Of a stretch of DNA of 6,667 nucleotides, positions 1-6,294 are shown one piece after another. Both the position numbers and the translations under genes were made by a program. The stretch comes from Deltaproteobacteria bacterium RBG_13_49_15 (GTDB lineage: Bacteria > Desulfobacterota > Desulfobacteria > Desulfobacterales > UBA2156), in assembly GCA_001797695.1 (NCBI GenBank), contig MGQD01000180.1, positions 3,374 to 10,040 of the forward strand, given 5' to 3'. The notes under the pieces are model-generated. The model worked only from the letters and a program-made list of their open reading frames with translations. It was not told the origin of the DNA and made no database searches. Every line of letters begins with the position of its first letter. Position 1 is the stretch's first letter.

Positions 1-213
1 ATAGGCGATATACAAGGACCGGATGTATTCCGGTGTTGTCTTTCTTCCATACCCTTCTGCAATATTACTTGGGATCGATACACCAGATCTTCTTATTTGT
101 GATGTCAGACCATATTGCTCGTCTTTAGGAAAACTCCTGGTAATTCTATAAATCTCCACACACAATTGATACGCTTTCTGCCATACCATAAGCTCCTTGT
201 AGTTTTTCAGCAC
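1..213 (-). CDS. Four-helix bundle protein (S23/IVP family), C-terminus outside window
   Basis: The 71 visible residues begin (M/V)LKNYKELMVWQKAYQLC and continue with RSFPKDEQYGLTSQIRRS and then SIPSNIAEGYGRK. This is the characteristic N-terminal two-thirds of the small (about 115-125 aa) four-helix bundle family first seen inside 23S rRNA intervening sequences and now common as stand-alone chromosomal genes. The molecular function of the stand-alone proteins is not established, so none is assigned. No ATG is available in frame. The GTG at 213-211 is chosen because it places the conserved K-Y-K-E-L start correctly and has a GAGGG at 228-224 ten bases upstream. The frame is open further upstream to about 255, but only through the tandem repeat block. 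The gene lies 38 bases after the cysE stop on the same strand, so it may be cotranscribed. It is partial only because the window ends; no rRNA sequence surrounds it here. Confidence 0.88.
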   Translation of the reverse strand, partial: MLKNYKELMVWQKAYQLCVEIYRITRSFPKDEQYGLTSQIRRSGVSIPSNIAEGYGRKTTPEYIRSLYIAY

Positions 214-219
214 TTCACT

Positions 220-251
220 CGAACCCTCGAACCCCTGAATCCATGAACCCT
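220..251. repeat. Four imperfect 8-bp tandem repeats
   Basis: On the plus strand the units are CGAACCCT (220-227), CGAACCCC (228-235), TGAATCCA (236-243) and TGAACCCT (244-251), giving the consensus YGAACCCY. The block fills almost the whole cysE to four-helix-bundle gap. On the minus strand its AGGG cores supply the only Shine-Dalgarno-like sequence for the four-helix bundle gene. The number of units is short enough to have changed by slippage. Confidence 0.75.
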
Positions 252-1202
252 TTATTTATACACCAACCTCGGTTCTTCCGTCATGACGCGGGTATCAGGA
301 GGAACCGATCGCGTGATCCAGACATTTCCGCCGATAACCGACCGGGCGCCGATCACCGTATCGCCTCCCAGTATCGTGGCTCCTGAATAAATTATGACTT
401 CGTCTTCGATGGTCGGGTGCCGTTTTTTCCCTCTGAGCTGATTCCCGGCATCTTTAGGTATGGAAAGGGCGCCGAGGGTGACCCCTTGATAGATGCGGAC
501 ATTTTCTCCGATTTGAGCGGTTTCCCCTATCACCACGCCGGTGCCGTGGTCGATGACGAAGCGCTCTCCGATCCGTGCTCCGGGATGGATATCGATCCCG
601 GTAAGGCCGTGGGCATATTCTGTCATGATCCGGGGTAGAAGAGGGACATTGAATCCAAAAAGGGTATGGGCCACCCGGTAGACCATGACGGCAAAGATCC
701 CCGGATAGCTGAAAATGATCTCATCGTGGCTCTTGGAGGCCGGGTCCCCGTCATACGTGGCCCGGATATCGGTGGCCAGAACCTTCCGGATCTCCGGAAT
801 CGATTCGAGAACCCCCAGGGCGATCTGGTTTCCCTGATCCGCGCAATCCGTGCAGGGGAGGTCGTATCTGAAGCAGTCATGCCGGATGCTCCGGCAGATC
901 TGATCCGAAAGCAGATCGAATAAAAGGGATACCGCCTGCCCCATGCTGTAGGTCAGATTGGATGGATCGATCCGGGTGCGGCTGAAATAGCCGGGAAAGA
1001 GCACTTCCCTGAACCGGTCGATGATTTCGATCACCGATTCCTTGGACGGTATTGGCTCATAGTCGATATGGGTGTAGCACTCCTTATCGCTGCAGCTTCC
1101 GATGATCTTTTCGGCGATCCTGGGAAGCTTTTCCCGGTACCGGGAAAGCGAACCGGCTTCGATCCGGCAATTCTCCTCATCTTTGTTCGCCTGTTTATGC
1201 AT
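252..1202 (-). CDS. cysE: Serine O-acetyltransferase (EpsC-type, long N-terminal domain)
   Basis: The enzyme transfers acetyl from acetyl-CoA to L-serine to give O-acetylserine, the first committed step of cysteine synthesis, in the cytoplasm. The N-terminal helical domain (about residues 1-200) includes the stretch ATYDGDPA, typical of the family. The C-terminal left-handed beta-helix shows hexapeptide repeats, with DIHPGARIG (H206) and VIDHGTG (H219) carrying the active-site histidines, then GETAQIGENVRIYQGVTLGA and KKRHPTIED. The frame is open to an ATG at 1262. The ATG at 1202 (316 aa) is preferred because AGGTGG stands four bases before it, the first 20 residues of the longer form look unlike the family, and the likely promoter (1277-1305) would leave almost no leader for the ATG at 1262. 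The protein ends in VYK, not in the C-terminal isoleucine that CysE usually inserts into cysteine synthase. The family call is firm; the start is probable. Confidence 0.93.
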   Translation of the reverse strand: MHKQANKDEENCRIEAGSLSRYREKLPRIAEKIIGSCSDKECYTHIDYEPIPSKESVIEIIDRFREVLFPGYFSRTRIDPSNLTYSMGQAVSLLFDLLSDQICRSIRHDCFRYDLPCTDCADQGNQIALGVLESIPEIRKVLATDIRATYDGDPASKSHDEIIFSYPGIFAVMVYRVAHTLFGFNVPLLPRIMTEYAHGLTGIDIHPGARIGERFVIDHGTGVVIGETAQIGENVRIYQGVTLGALSIPKDAGNQLRGKKRHPTIEDEVIIYSGATILGGDTVIGARSVIGGNVWITRSVPPDTRVMTEEPRLVYK

Positions 1203-1206
1203 GAAT

Positions 1207-1212
1207 CCACCT
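1207..1212 (-). promoter_or_regulatory. Ribosome binding site deciding the cysE start
   Basis: The minus strand reads AGGTGG, then four bases, then ATG at 1202-1200. No comparable purine-rich site precedes the upstream in-frame ATG at 1262-1260, so this site argues for the shorter 316-aa product. The spacing is a little tight. Confidence 0.6.
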
Positions 1213-1276
1213 GATTTGAAAAGATTCGATTCGAAAAAAGACCGTTTGCCGACACGGATCATTATTCATGGGGAAT

Positions 1277-1305
1277 AAACTAAGACAAAAGAGCCCTTTT
1301 GTCAA
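1277..1305 (-). promoter_or_regulatory. Candidate sigma-70 promoter for cysE
   Basis: The minus strand has a perfect TTGACA at 1305-1300. A 17-base spacer leads to TAGTTT at 1282-1277, a weak -10 box; TTTATT at 1279-1274 is the alternative, with a 20-base spacer. A start of transcription near 1270 would give a leader of about 65-70 bases before the ATG at 1202. A 20-bp palindrome (1284-1303) overlaps the -35 box and spacer, a position from which a bound regulator would repress. Confidence 0.45.
1284..1303. repeat. 20-bp near-perfect palindrome, candidate operator
   Basis: The arms GACAAAAG (1284-1291) and CTTTTGTC (1296-1303) are exact reverse complements around AGCC, with only one mismatched pair in all 20 bases. 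It lies in the divergent cysE/radical SAM gap and overlaps the cysE -35 box. A second inverted repeat, TTATTC-atggg-GAATAA (1262-1278), sits beside it near the expected cysE transcription start. The symmetry fits a dimeric DNA-binding regulator. The regulator is not identifiable from sequence. Confidence 0.6.
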
Positions 1306-1359
1306 AACCGCGCTTCTTCGTGTTTCGCGGAATGAGCCTTGACACGCGGATGAGGGTAT

Positions 1360-2481
1360 ATGGTAAAAGCAAGCACCTGCGATATGAGAAAACGATATTT
1401 TGGCCATATTCCAATTCCGCTTCAGCGGGTCCATGTCGAACTCACAAATGTGTGCGAATTCGATTGCCTGTTTTGCCCCAAATCGCAAATGAAACGGCCG
1501 TTCGGATTCATGGAAACGGATTTGGCCAAAGAGACGATCTCGTTATTGGGGCGCCATGGAATCTGCGAAAAAGTTACCCTGCATGTCATGGGAGAGCCGA
1601 CGCTTCACCGTGATTTTTTTCAGATCCTGTCACATGCTGAAACCAAGCATGTAAATATCGGGCTGACCACCAACGGGAGAAATCTTGGGACGCCTGTTGG
1701 AAAAGAACTCCTCAAACATCCTCTTTATCAGATCGACGTCTCTCTCCAGACTCCGGATGAAGAGTCATTTACCCTAAGGCGGGCCCGAGCAGTGAATTTC
1801 AATGACTATCTGTCGGGGATACTCGATTTTTTCTTTTCCTATCATCAACGGCATCCGGAGACCATCTTCAAGTTCCGGTTTTTAAACACCCGGTTTCAGA
1901 AAAAAGGGATGGAAAAAAAGACCGGCCCGCTTAAGATAATTTCATCAACTTCGGAGCTGCGGAGGATTTTTGGCTTCTGGGCCGACCGGCTTTTGGAGGG
2001 ATTGGGGGCGGATGAACCGGCGAAAAAAGGGGTGGCCAGGGGGATCGGAAAGCTCGTATCCTATAAATGGAACGTGGTGGAAATCCATCCCAATCTCTTT
2101 TTTGAGACCTATGTGCTCGATGACTGGGGGCATGCCTTTGACGAGCGCCGGGTCATCGATGCGTGGGGTGGATTTTGTTTTGGGATGAGGGATCACTTCG
2201 CTGTTTTACACAACGGGGATGTGACGCTTTGCTGCATCGATTACGAGGGAAAAACCGCCATTGGAAATCTGCATAACTCTTCTCTGGAAGAGATCCTTTC
2301 ATCCGATCTTCTGGGAGATATCATAAAGGGGTTCCGTAAGTTCCGGCCGATCCATCCCTACTGTAAAAAATGTCTCGGGAGCACCGGCGCCGCCTCCTGG
2401 GTATTCAAACCCGTGTTGTCGGTTTTGGGTTTGAAGCTCCTGAAGCCTTATCTATATTCGAAGGTCAAGTTAACGTCTTAA
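1360..2481 (+). CDS. Radical SAM/SPASM domain protein, substrate unknown
   Basis: This 373-aa protein should cleave S-adenosylmethionine at a [4Fe-4S] cluster to start a radical reaction. The signature ELTNVCEFDCLFC supplies the CX3CX2C ligands C32, C36 and C39. The expected barrel motifs follow: GEPTLH (78-83, SAM contact), TTNG (103-106) and IDVSLQT (about 124-130). A C-terminal SPASM-like region has HNGDVTLCCIDYEG, GNL and HPYCKKC, with C273, C291, C292, C335 and C338 available for an auxiliary iron-sulfur cluster. SPASM proteins often modify peptides or act as anaerobic sulfatase-maturase-like enzymes, but no precursor peptide, sulfatase or other partner is visible nearby, so no substrate is assigned. 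ATG 1360 has GAGGG only three bases upstream; ATG 1384 (M9) has no such site but would also keep the full domain. The gene is divergent from cysE and convergent with phoU. Confidence 0.9.
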   Translation: MVKASTCDMRKRYFGHIPIPLQRVHVELTNVCEFDCLFCPKSQMKRPFGFMETDLAKETISLLGRHGICEKVTLHVMGEPTLHRDFFQILSHAETKHVNIGLTTNGRNLGTPVGKELLKHPLYQIDVSLQTPDEESFTLRRARAVNFNDYLSGILDFFFSYHQRHPETIFKFRFLNTRFQKKGMEKKTGPLKIISSTSELRRIFGFWADRLLEGLGADEPAKKGVARGIGKLVSYKWNVVEIHPNLFFETYVLDDWGHAFDERRVIDAWGGFCFGMRDHFAVLHNGDVTLCCIDYEGKTAIGNLHNSSLEEILSSDLLGDIIKGFRKFRPIHPYCKKCLGSTGAASWVFKPVLSVLGLKLLKPYLYSKVKLTS

Positions 2482-3150
2482 TTTGTCCGGAATCGGATAT
2501 TTACCGTGCCGGATAATCTCTCCCTCAATGAGGTAAATAACCTCTTCGGCGATATTGGTGGCATGATCGGCAAGCCGTTCGAGATGCCGCGAGATCAAGA
2601 GGAGATTGATCAGGTAACCGATGGCGTCGGATTTCTCGGACATGGCGCTTTTGATCCGGTCGTAGGCGCTCGACTTCAACTCATCGACTTCGTCGTCCAT
2701 CGCCAGAACCTGAAAAGCGAGCGTTTCATCCAGCTCTACCAGGGCATCGAGGCTCATTTTCAGCATGCGCTGAACTTTTTCAGCCATTCCGGAATAATCG
2801 AAAAAGAGATCGAGCGATTTACGCTTGGCCAGAACCGAGATTCGATGGGCGATATTGACCGCTTCATCGCCGATCCGCTCCAGTTCATTGTTGATTTTGA
2901 TGACGGCGACAAGGAAGCGGAGGTCCACTGCGACCGGTTGATGCAGTGCCAGGACCTTCAGGCATTGCTCTTCCACTTCGACTTCCATTTCATCGATTTC
3001 ATAATCCAACTTGATGATCTGCCGGGCCATATCGGCGTCCCGATTTTCAATCGCGACGATCGCCATGCGGACCCGCTCTTCCACAAGGGCGCCAAGGGAC
3101 AGGATCATGCGTTTGATGGTTGCCAGTTCCCTTTGAAAATGTTTGGCCAT
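2470..3150 (-). CDS. phoU: Phosphate signalling protein PhoU
   Basis: PhoU is a cytoplasmic, peripheral six-helix protein. In characterised systems it links the PstSCAB phosphate transporter to the PhoR kinase and keeps the Pho regulon off when phosphate is plentiful. The 226-aa length is typical. The two symmetric PhoU repeats are clear, each with the metal-binding E/DxxxD helix: NNELERIGDEAVNIA (about 88-101) and RHLERLADHATNIAEEV (about 188-204). The N-terminus MAKHFQRELATIKRMI is standard and follows AAGGAG at 3165-3160 by nine bases. The gene starts 93 bases after the PhoR-like kinase stop on the same strand and is probably the last gene of that operon. Its stop overlaps the end of the convergent radical SAM gene by 12 bases, leaving no room for a terminator between them. 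The pst transporter genes that usually stand beside phoU are absent. Confidence 0.96.
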   Translation of the reverse strand: MAKHFQRELATIKRMILSLGALVEERVRMAIVAIENRDADMARQIIKLDYEIDEMEVEVEEQCLKVLALHQPVAVDLRFLVAVIKINNELERIGDEAVNIAHRISVLAKRKSLDLFFDYSGMAEKVQRMLKMSLDALVELDETLAFQVLAMDDEVDELKSSAYDRIKSAMSEKSDAIGYLINLLLISRHLERLADHATNIAEEVIYLIEGEIIRHGKYPIPDKLRR

Positions 3151-3159
3151 CGGGTTATT

Positions 3160-3165
3160 CTCCTT
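3160..3165 (-). promoter_or_regulatory. phoU ribosome binding site
   Basis: The minus strand reads AAGGAG, nine bases before the phoU ATG at 3150-3148. It is the strongest Shine-Dalgarno sequence in the phosphate operon, which suggests phoU is translated independently of the upstream kinase gene. Confidence 0.65.
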
Positions 3166-3243
3166 TAGGATTCAGCCGTCTATTTCAGATTCTTCTCCCA
3201 ATTCGTGTCGTTTTCTAGCCCGCGACGCTCCGGTTGATGCGCG

Positions 3244-5031
3244 TCATGCGGAGGTCGTTTCCTTACGGGGGAGGGCGATGGAAAAGGTGCTCCCTTTCCC
3301 CGGAATGCTTTCCACGAAGACCTGCCCCCCATGTGCCTTAACCACATGCTTGACTATGGCAAGCCCGAGCCCGGTTCCTCCGAGCGAGCGGCTTCGCGCC
3401 TTATCCACACGGTAAAACCGTTCGAAAAGGCGGGGGAGATGTTTTTTTTCGATTCCGATCCCCTGATCCTTAAATCGGATCATTATTCCGGATTCGGTTT
3501 TCTCGGTTTGAATCCGGACGACGCTCTTGACCGGGCTGTATTTGATGGCATTGTCGATCAGATTAACGGCCGCCTGTTCAAAAAGAGTGCTATTCACGTT
3601 CACTAATATTTTCTCGTCGCTGGTCAGCTCGATTCGAATCCCCTTTTCCTGCGCCTTGGGGAGGCATATCTCGGCGGCCTTCTCAAGAATTTCTTTAAGG
3701 CGGTATTGCTGCGAGTCTTTGAGCACCTCTCCTTCTTCCTGTTCAATTCCGGAGAGCTTCATCAGGTCGTCGATAATGGATTCCAGCCGAACGACATGCT
3801 TTTCGATGATTTTCAGAAAGCGTTTGGTCTCTGCAGAGTCATCGGGAGAACCGCTATTTAACGTTTCCACAAATCCTTTGATGGCAGTCAAAGGAGTTTT
3901 GATTTCGTGGGAAACACTGGCGGCAAAATCCCGGCGAAGCGATTCCAGATGTCTGAGCAAGGTGACGTCGTTGAATACCAGGAGCGCTCCGATGCGATCC
4001 CCGTCGGTTCCGGTTAAGAGGGAGCTTCGGATGTTGATGACCCGTTCCTCTTTTTGAAAAAAGGAGATATCGCATTCCGTTGAATCCGTTGATTGAAGCG
4101 CTTCTTTGAAAAAGCGATCCAGGTCGCGGTTTCGTGTCAATTCCAGAATTCCTGCATTTGGAGATAGGGGGGTCGAAACACCAAGGATCTGTTCCGCGGC
4201 CCTGTTCATTTTGATGATTCGCTCGGAGTCGTCCACCGCAATAACCCCTTCTTTCATAGCGGAAAGGACCGACTCGAGCTCGTTGCGCTGATCCATGACA
4301 TCCTTGACCCGCCTGCGAAGCTGAATCGCCATTTGGTTCAAGGCGTCGGACAGACCGACCATCTCCTCGGTGGAAGCAACAGGAAGCCGATAATCGAGAT
4401 CCCCTTCTGCAAAACGTGCGGCCCCTTGCTTCATGTCCTGGATCGGATTGGTGATTCTGCGGGATATCCAAAAGCTGAGCCCGGCCGCTGTTAGAGCGAT
4501 CAGAAAGCCGGCGAAAAACAGGCGTTTTCGAATGAATCCAAGTTGGTCCTCTATGGCCGCAACGGCGAGGGAGGTTCGAATCACGGCAGCCGCCCGGTTA
4601 TCGACCATCAACGGAACTGCGACATACATGATATTGTTTTGCATCGTCGTGCTGTAACGGATGCTCGATCCTGTTTTTACGGAAAACGCTTCCCGAATTT
4701 CCGGACGATTTGCGTGATTTTCCATTTTATCGGGATTTACAAACGTATCTCCGACTACCGTTCCGCCCGGAAGAATCACCGTGATCCGGCTCGAGGATGC
4801 ATTTCCAGCGGCTTTGCAGATTTCATCGATTTCTTTGAATTTGCCGGTGGCGAGGGCTTCCCAGATCTGTTTTTTAAGGATATTGCACCGGGCTTCAAGA
4901 TCCGAGGCGGTATTGGCGTATATGAATTCCTTTGAGGCAATAAATGAATAGCCGCCGGCAATGGAGAGCGACAGGAGTGTCATTCCCGAAAAGGAAAAAA
5001 ACAGAATCCAGGAGAGCTTTTTTTTTCTCAT
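3244..5031 (-). CDS. phoR: PhoR/PnpS-type membrane sensor histidine kinase
   Basis: This is the 595-aa kinase partner of the PhoB-like regulator. From the N-terminus: TM1 (about 7-30), an extracytoplasmic sensor of about 135 residues containing RITVILPGGTVVGDTFVNP and ANRPEIREA, TM2 (about 171-189), HAMP (about 190-242), PAS (about 250-355, ending LLVFNDVT), HisKA with FAASVSHEIKTPLTAIKGF (phosphorylated H375), then HATPase_c with N-box NLIDNAIKYSP (N490, N494), G1 DQGIGI (D522) and G2 GGTGLGL (551-557). This layout matches the long PnpS/Gram-positive-type PhoR and not the roughly 430-aa enterobacterial PhoR, which lacks the periplasmic domain. The ATG overlaps the regulator stop as ATGA, so translation is coupled; only a weak AAAGAAA precedes it. 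Phosphate specificity is inferred from architecture and from the neighbouring phoU. All catalytic motifs are intact. Confidence 0.94.
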   Translation of the reverse strand: MRKKKLSWILFFSFSGMTLLSLSIAGGYSFIASKEFIYANTASDLEARCNILKKQIWEALATGKFKEIDEICKAAGNASSSRITVILPGGTVVGDTFVNPDKMENHANRPEIREAFSVKTGSSIRYSTTMQNNIMYVAVPLMVDNRAAAVIRTSLAVAAIEDQLGFIRKRLFFAGFLIALTAAGLSFWISRRITNPIQDMKQGAARFAEGDLDYRLPVASTEEMVGLSDALNQMAIQLRRRVKDVMDQRNELESVLSAMKEGVIAVDDSERIIKMNRAAEQILGVSTPLSPNAGILELTRNRDLDRFFKEALQSTDSTECDISFFQKEERVINIRSSLLTGTDGDRIGALLVFNDVTLLRHLESLRRDFAASVSHEIKTPLTAIKGFVETLNSGSPDDSAETKRFLKIIEKHVVRLESIIDDLMKLSGIEQEEGEVLKDSQQYRLKEILEKAAEICLPKAQEKGIRIELTSDEKILVNVNSTLFEQAAVNLIDNAIKYSPVKSVVRIQTEKTESGIMIRFKDQGIGIEKKHLPRLFERFYRVDKARSRSLGGTGLGLAIVKHVVKAHGGQVFVESIPGKGSTFSIALPRKETTSA

Positions 5032-5720
5032 GACGTTTCTTTGAAGCGGTAGCCCACACCCCGAACCGTTTCAATGCAGTCACCCAAAGATCCGAGCTTT
5101 TTCCGCAGGCCGGCAATCTGGACGTCGACGCTTCGATCGGTGATCGCATAATTGGTCCCTCTGATGGCATCAACGATCTGGGTGCGGGTAAAAACCCAAC
5201 CCGGCCGTTTCGCCAGAAGCACCAGGATCTCAAATTCCGTATACGTCAACTGAAAGGGCGCCCCCTTTACATGAACCGTATGCTTCCGGAGATCAATCTC
5301 GACATCCCCCCTGATGATATGGGTGGATTTGTCCGAAGCTTCTTGTTTCAGGCTTCTGAAAAGAGCCCTGATCCGGGCCGTCAGAATGCGGGGGCTAAAC
5401 GGCTTTGTGATGTAGTCCGCAGCGCCTATCTCGAGTCCGGTGACTACATCCGCTTCTCCTCCTTTGGCGGTGAGCATGATAACAGGAGTCTGGCCGGTCC
5501 TTGGATCGGTTTTCAGGATTTTAGCGACCTCCAGTCCGTCGATTCCCGGGAGCATCAGATCCAGAAGGATGAGGTCAAACGGCTCCTGAAAGGCTGATTT
5601 GACAGCCTGCTCTCCGGATGTGGCGCATTTGATCGTAAAGCCTTCCTTTTCCAGATTATATCTCACCAGCTCAAGGATATCGTCTTCATCATCGACGATG
5701 AGGATTTTTTCTTTAGCCAT
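5028..5720 (-). CDS. phoB: PhoB-like OmpR-family response regulator
   Basis: This 230-aa cytoplasmic regulator is phosphorylated by the adjacent kinase and binds DNA at Pho-regulon promoters. The receiver domain (1-120) has the acidic pair D10/D11, phosphoacceptor D54 in LILLDLMLPGIDG, T84 (MLTAK) and K106 (TKPFSP). The C-terminal winged helix (about 135-228) has LTYTEFEILVLLAKRPGWVF, the recognition-helix region RSVDVQIAGLRKKLG and the terminal wing GVGYRF. The start MAKEKILIVDDE is the normal family start, but the upstream AUAGGG runs directly into the ATG, so the ribosome binding site is poor and initiation may be weak. It is the first gene of the phoB-phoR-phoU unit, with a 4-base overlap into phoR. 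OmpR-type regulators are hard to tell apart by sequence, so the PhoB name rests on the kinase type and on phoU. Confidence 0.92.
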   Translation of the reverse strand: MAKEKILIVDDEDDILELVRYNLEKEGFTIKCATSGEQAVKSAFQEPFDLILLDLMLPGIDGLEVAKILKTDPRTGQTPVIMLTAKGGEADVVTGLEIGAADYITKPFSPRILTARIRALFRSLKQEASDKSTHIIRGDVEIDLRKHTVHVKGAPFQLTYTEFEILVLLAKRPGWVFTRTQIVDAIRGTNYAITDRSVDVQIAGLRKKLGSLGDCIETVRGVGYRFKETS

Positions 5721-5770
5721 CCCTATTTCGGCTTTTTACGGATTCATCAAGGCTGTCGGCTCGAATTTTA

Positions 5771-5799
5771 ATAATACACTGGTTTTTCCAGGTTTTAAA
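5771..5799 (-). promoter_or_regulatory. Candidate promoter of the phoB-phoR-phoU operon
   Basis: The minus strand shows TTTAAA (5799-5794, 4 of 6 matches to TTGACA), a 17-base spacer and TATTAT (5776-5771, 5 of 6 matches to TATAAT). Transcription would begin near 5764 and give a leader of about 45 bases. The match is moderate, and AT-richness alone raises the chance of such a site. Confidence 0.42.
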
Positions 5800-5868
5800 G
5801 AAGTTAAATTAGACAACTTTTATTTGGAACGGGTTAAGAAAGCGCTAGAATTGGGTTATAAAAAAGGG

Positions 5869-6294
5869 TTAATCCGGGCTTTTCCCGAAGGGGCATGTCG
5901 GAAAACGGCAGGCCGGACAATCGAGGCAGAGGCCGCCATGTGCGAGCCGCGCCAGATCCGCAGCATCGGGCCTTTCACCTGTTAAAAGCCTGGGTAAAAT
6001 GATATCGAAAACCGTGGCAGCATGATAAAGCCCGCATGCCGGGATCCCGACAATCGGAATATTCCCCTTGTAAGCGAGAAGAAACATAGCCCCCGGGAGG
6101 ACAGCGGCTCCGTAATGGATCCGGTCGGCTCCGGCTTTCGCAATGCCTATCCGTGTTACGTCGTCCGGATCGACCGACATGCCGCCGGTCGTGATGATCA
6201 AATCCGCCCCTTCGCCGATAAACCGGCTTATCTGAAGTGAAATAATCTCTTCATCATCCGGGGTTATGACGGTTTCCGATGGCGTTTTCGATTT
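5869..6294 (-). pseudogene. C-terminal remnant of a molybdopterin-binding (MoeA/CinA-like) protein
   Basis: The frame encodes VITPDDEEIIS, GEGADLIITTGGMSVDPDD (the molybdopterin-binding signature region), HYGAAVLPGAMFLLAYKG, NIPIVGIPACGLYHAATVFD, LPRLLTGERPDA and a terminal HGGLCLDCPACRFPTC-PFGK with four cysteines spaced CX2CX2CX4C. From memory of the family, intact relatives (roughly 340 aa, common in anaerobic Desulfobacterota) have some 200 more N-terminal residues, including a VTTGxE-type segment. Here the frame meets TAA at 6297-6295 just before the conserved part. No ATG or GTG precedes the signature; the first possible start, TTG at 6201, lies inside it. Upstream DNA is AT-rich with no recognisable N-terminal sequence. 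Deletion or rearrangement near 6280-6300 is the simplest reading; a frameshift plus further decay is the alternative. The surviving part has no internal stops, so the loss may be recent. Its stop is 148 bases before phoB. Confidence 0.8.

Noticed and set aside
1..213. 23S rRNA intervening sequence context for the four-helix bundle gene
   Set aside because: The neighbouring sequence is cysE and contains no rRNA, so this is a stand-alone chromosomal copy.
1339..1344. TTGACA on the plus strand as a -35 for the radical SAM gene
   Set aside because: The gene starts at 1360, only 15 bases later, and no acceptable -10 stands at the right distance. It would work only with the later ATG at 1384 and a very short leader.
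2506..3168. A 220-codon open frame on the plus strand opposite phoU
   Set aside because: It mirrors the phoU reading frame, has no domain signature, and phoU itself is unmistakable. The same applies to the plus-strand frames opposite the kinase, regulator and cysE.
3151..3243. Terminator or extra promoter between phoR and phoU
   Set aside because: No GC-rich hairpin with a U-tract and no convincing -35/-10 pair on the minus strand; only the phoU ribosome binding site is supportable.
5779..5791. CTGG-TTTTT-CCAG hairpin between the molybdopterin remnant and phoB
   Set aside because: The stem is only four base pairs and there is no proper U-tract; it falls inside the spacer of the probable phoB promoter.
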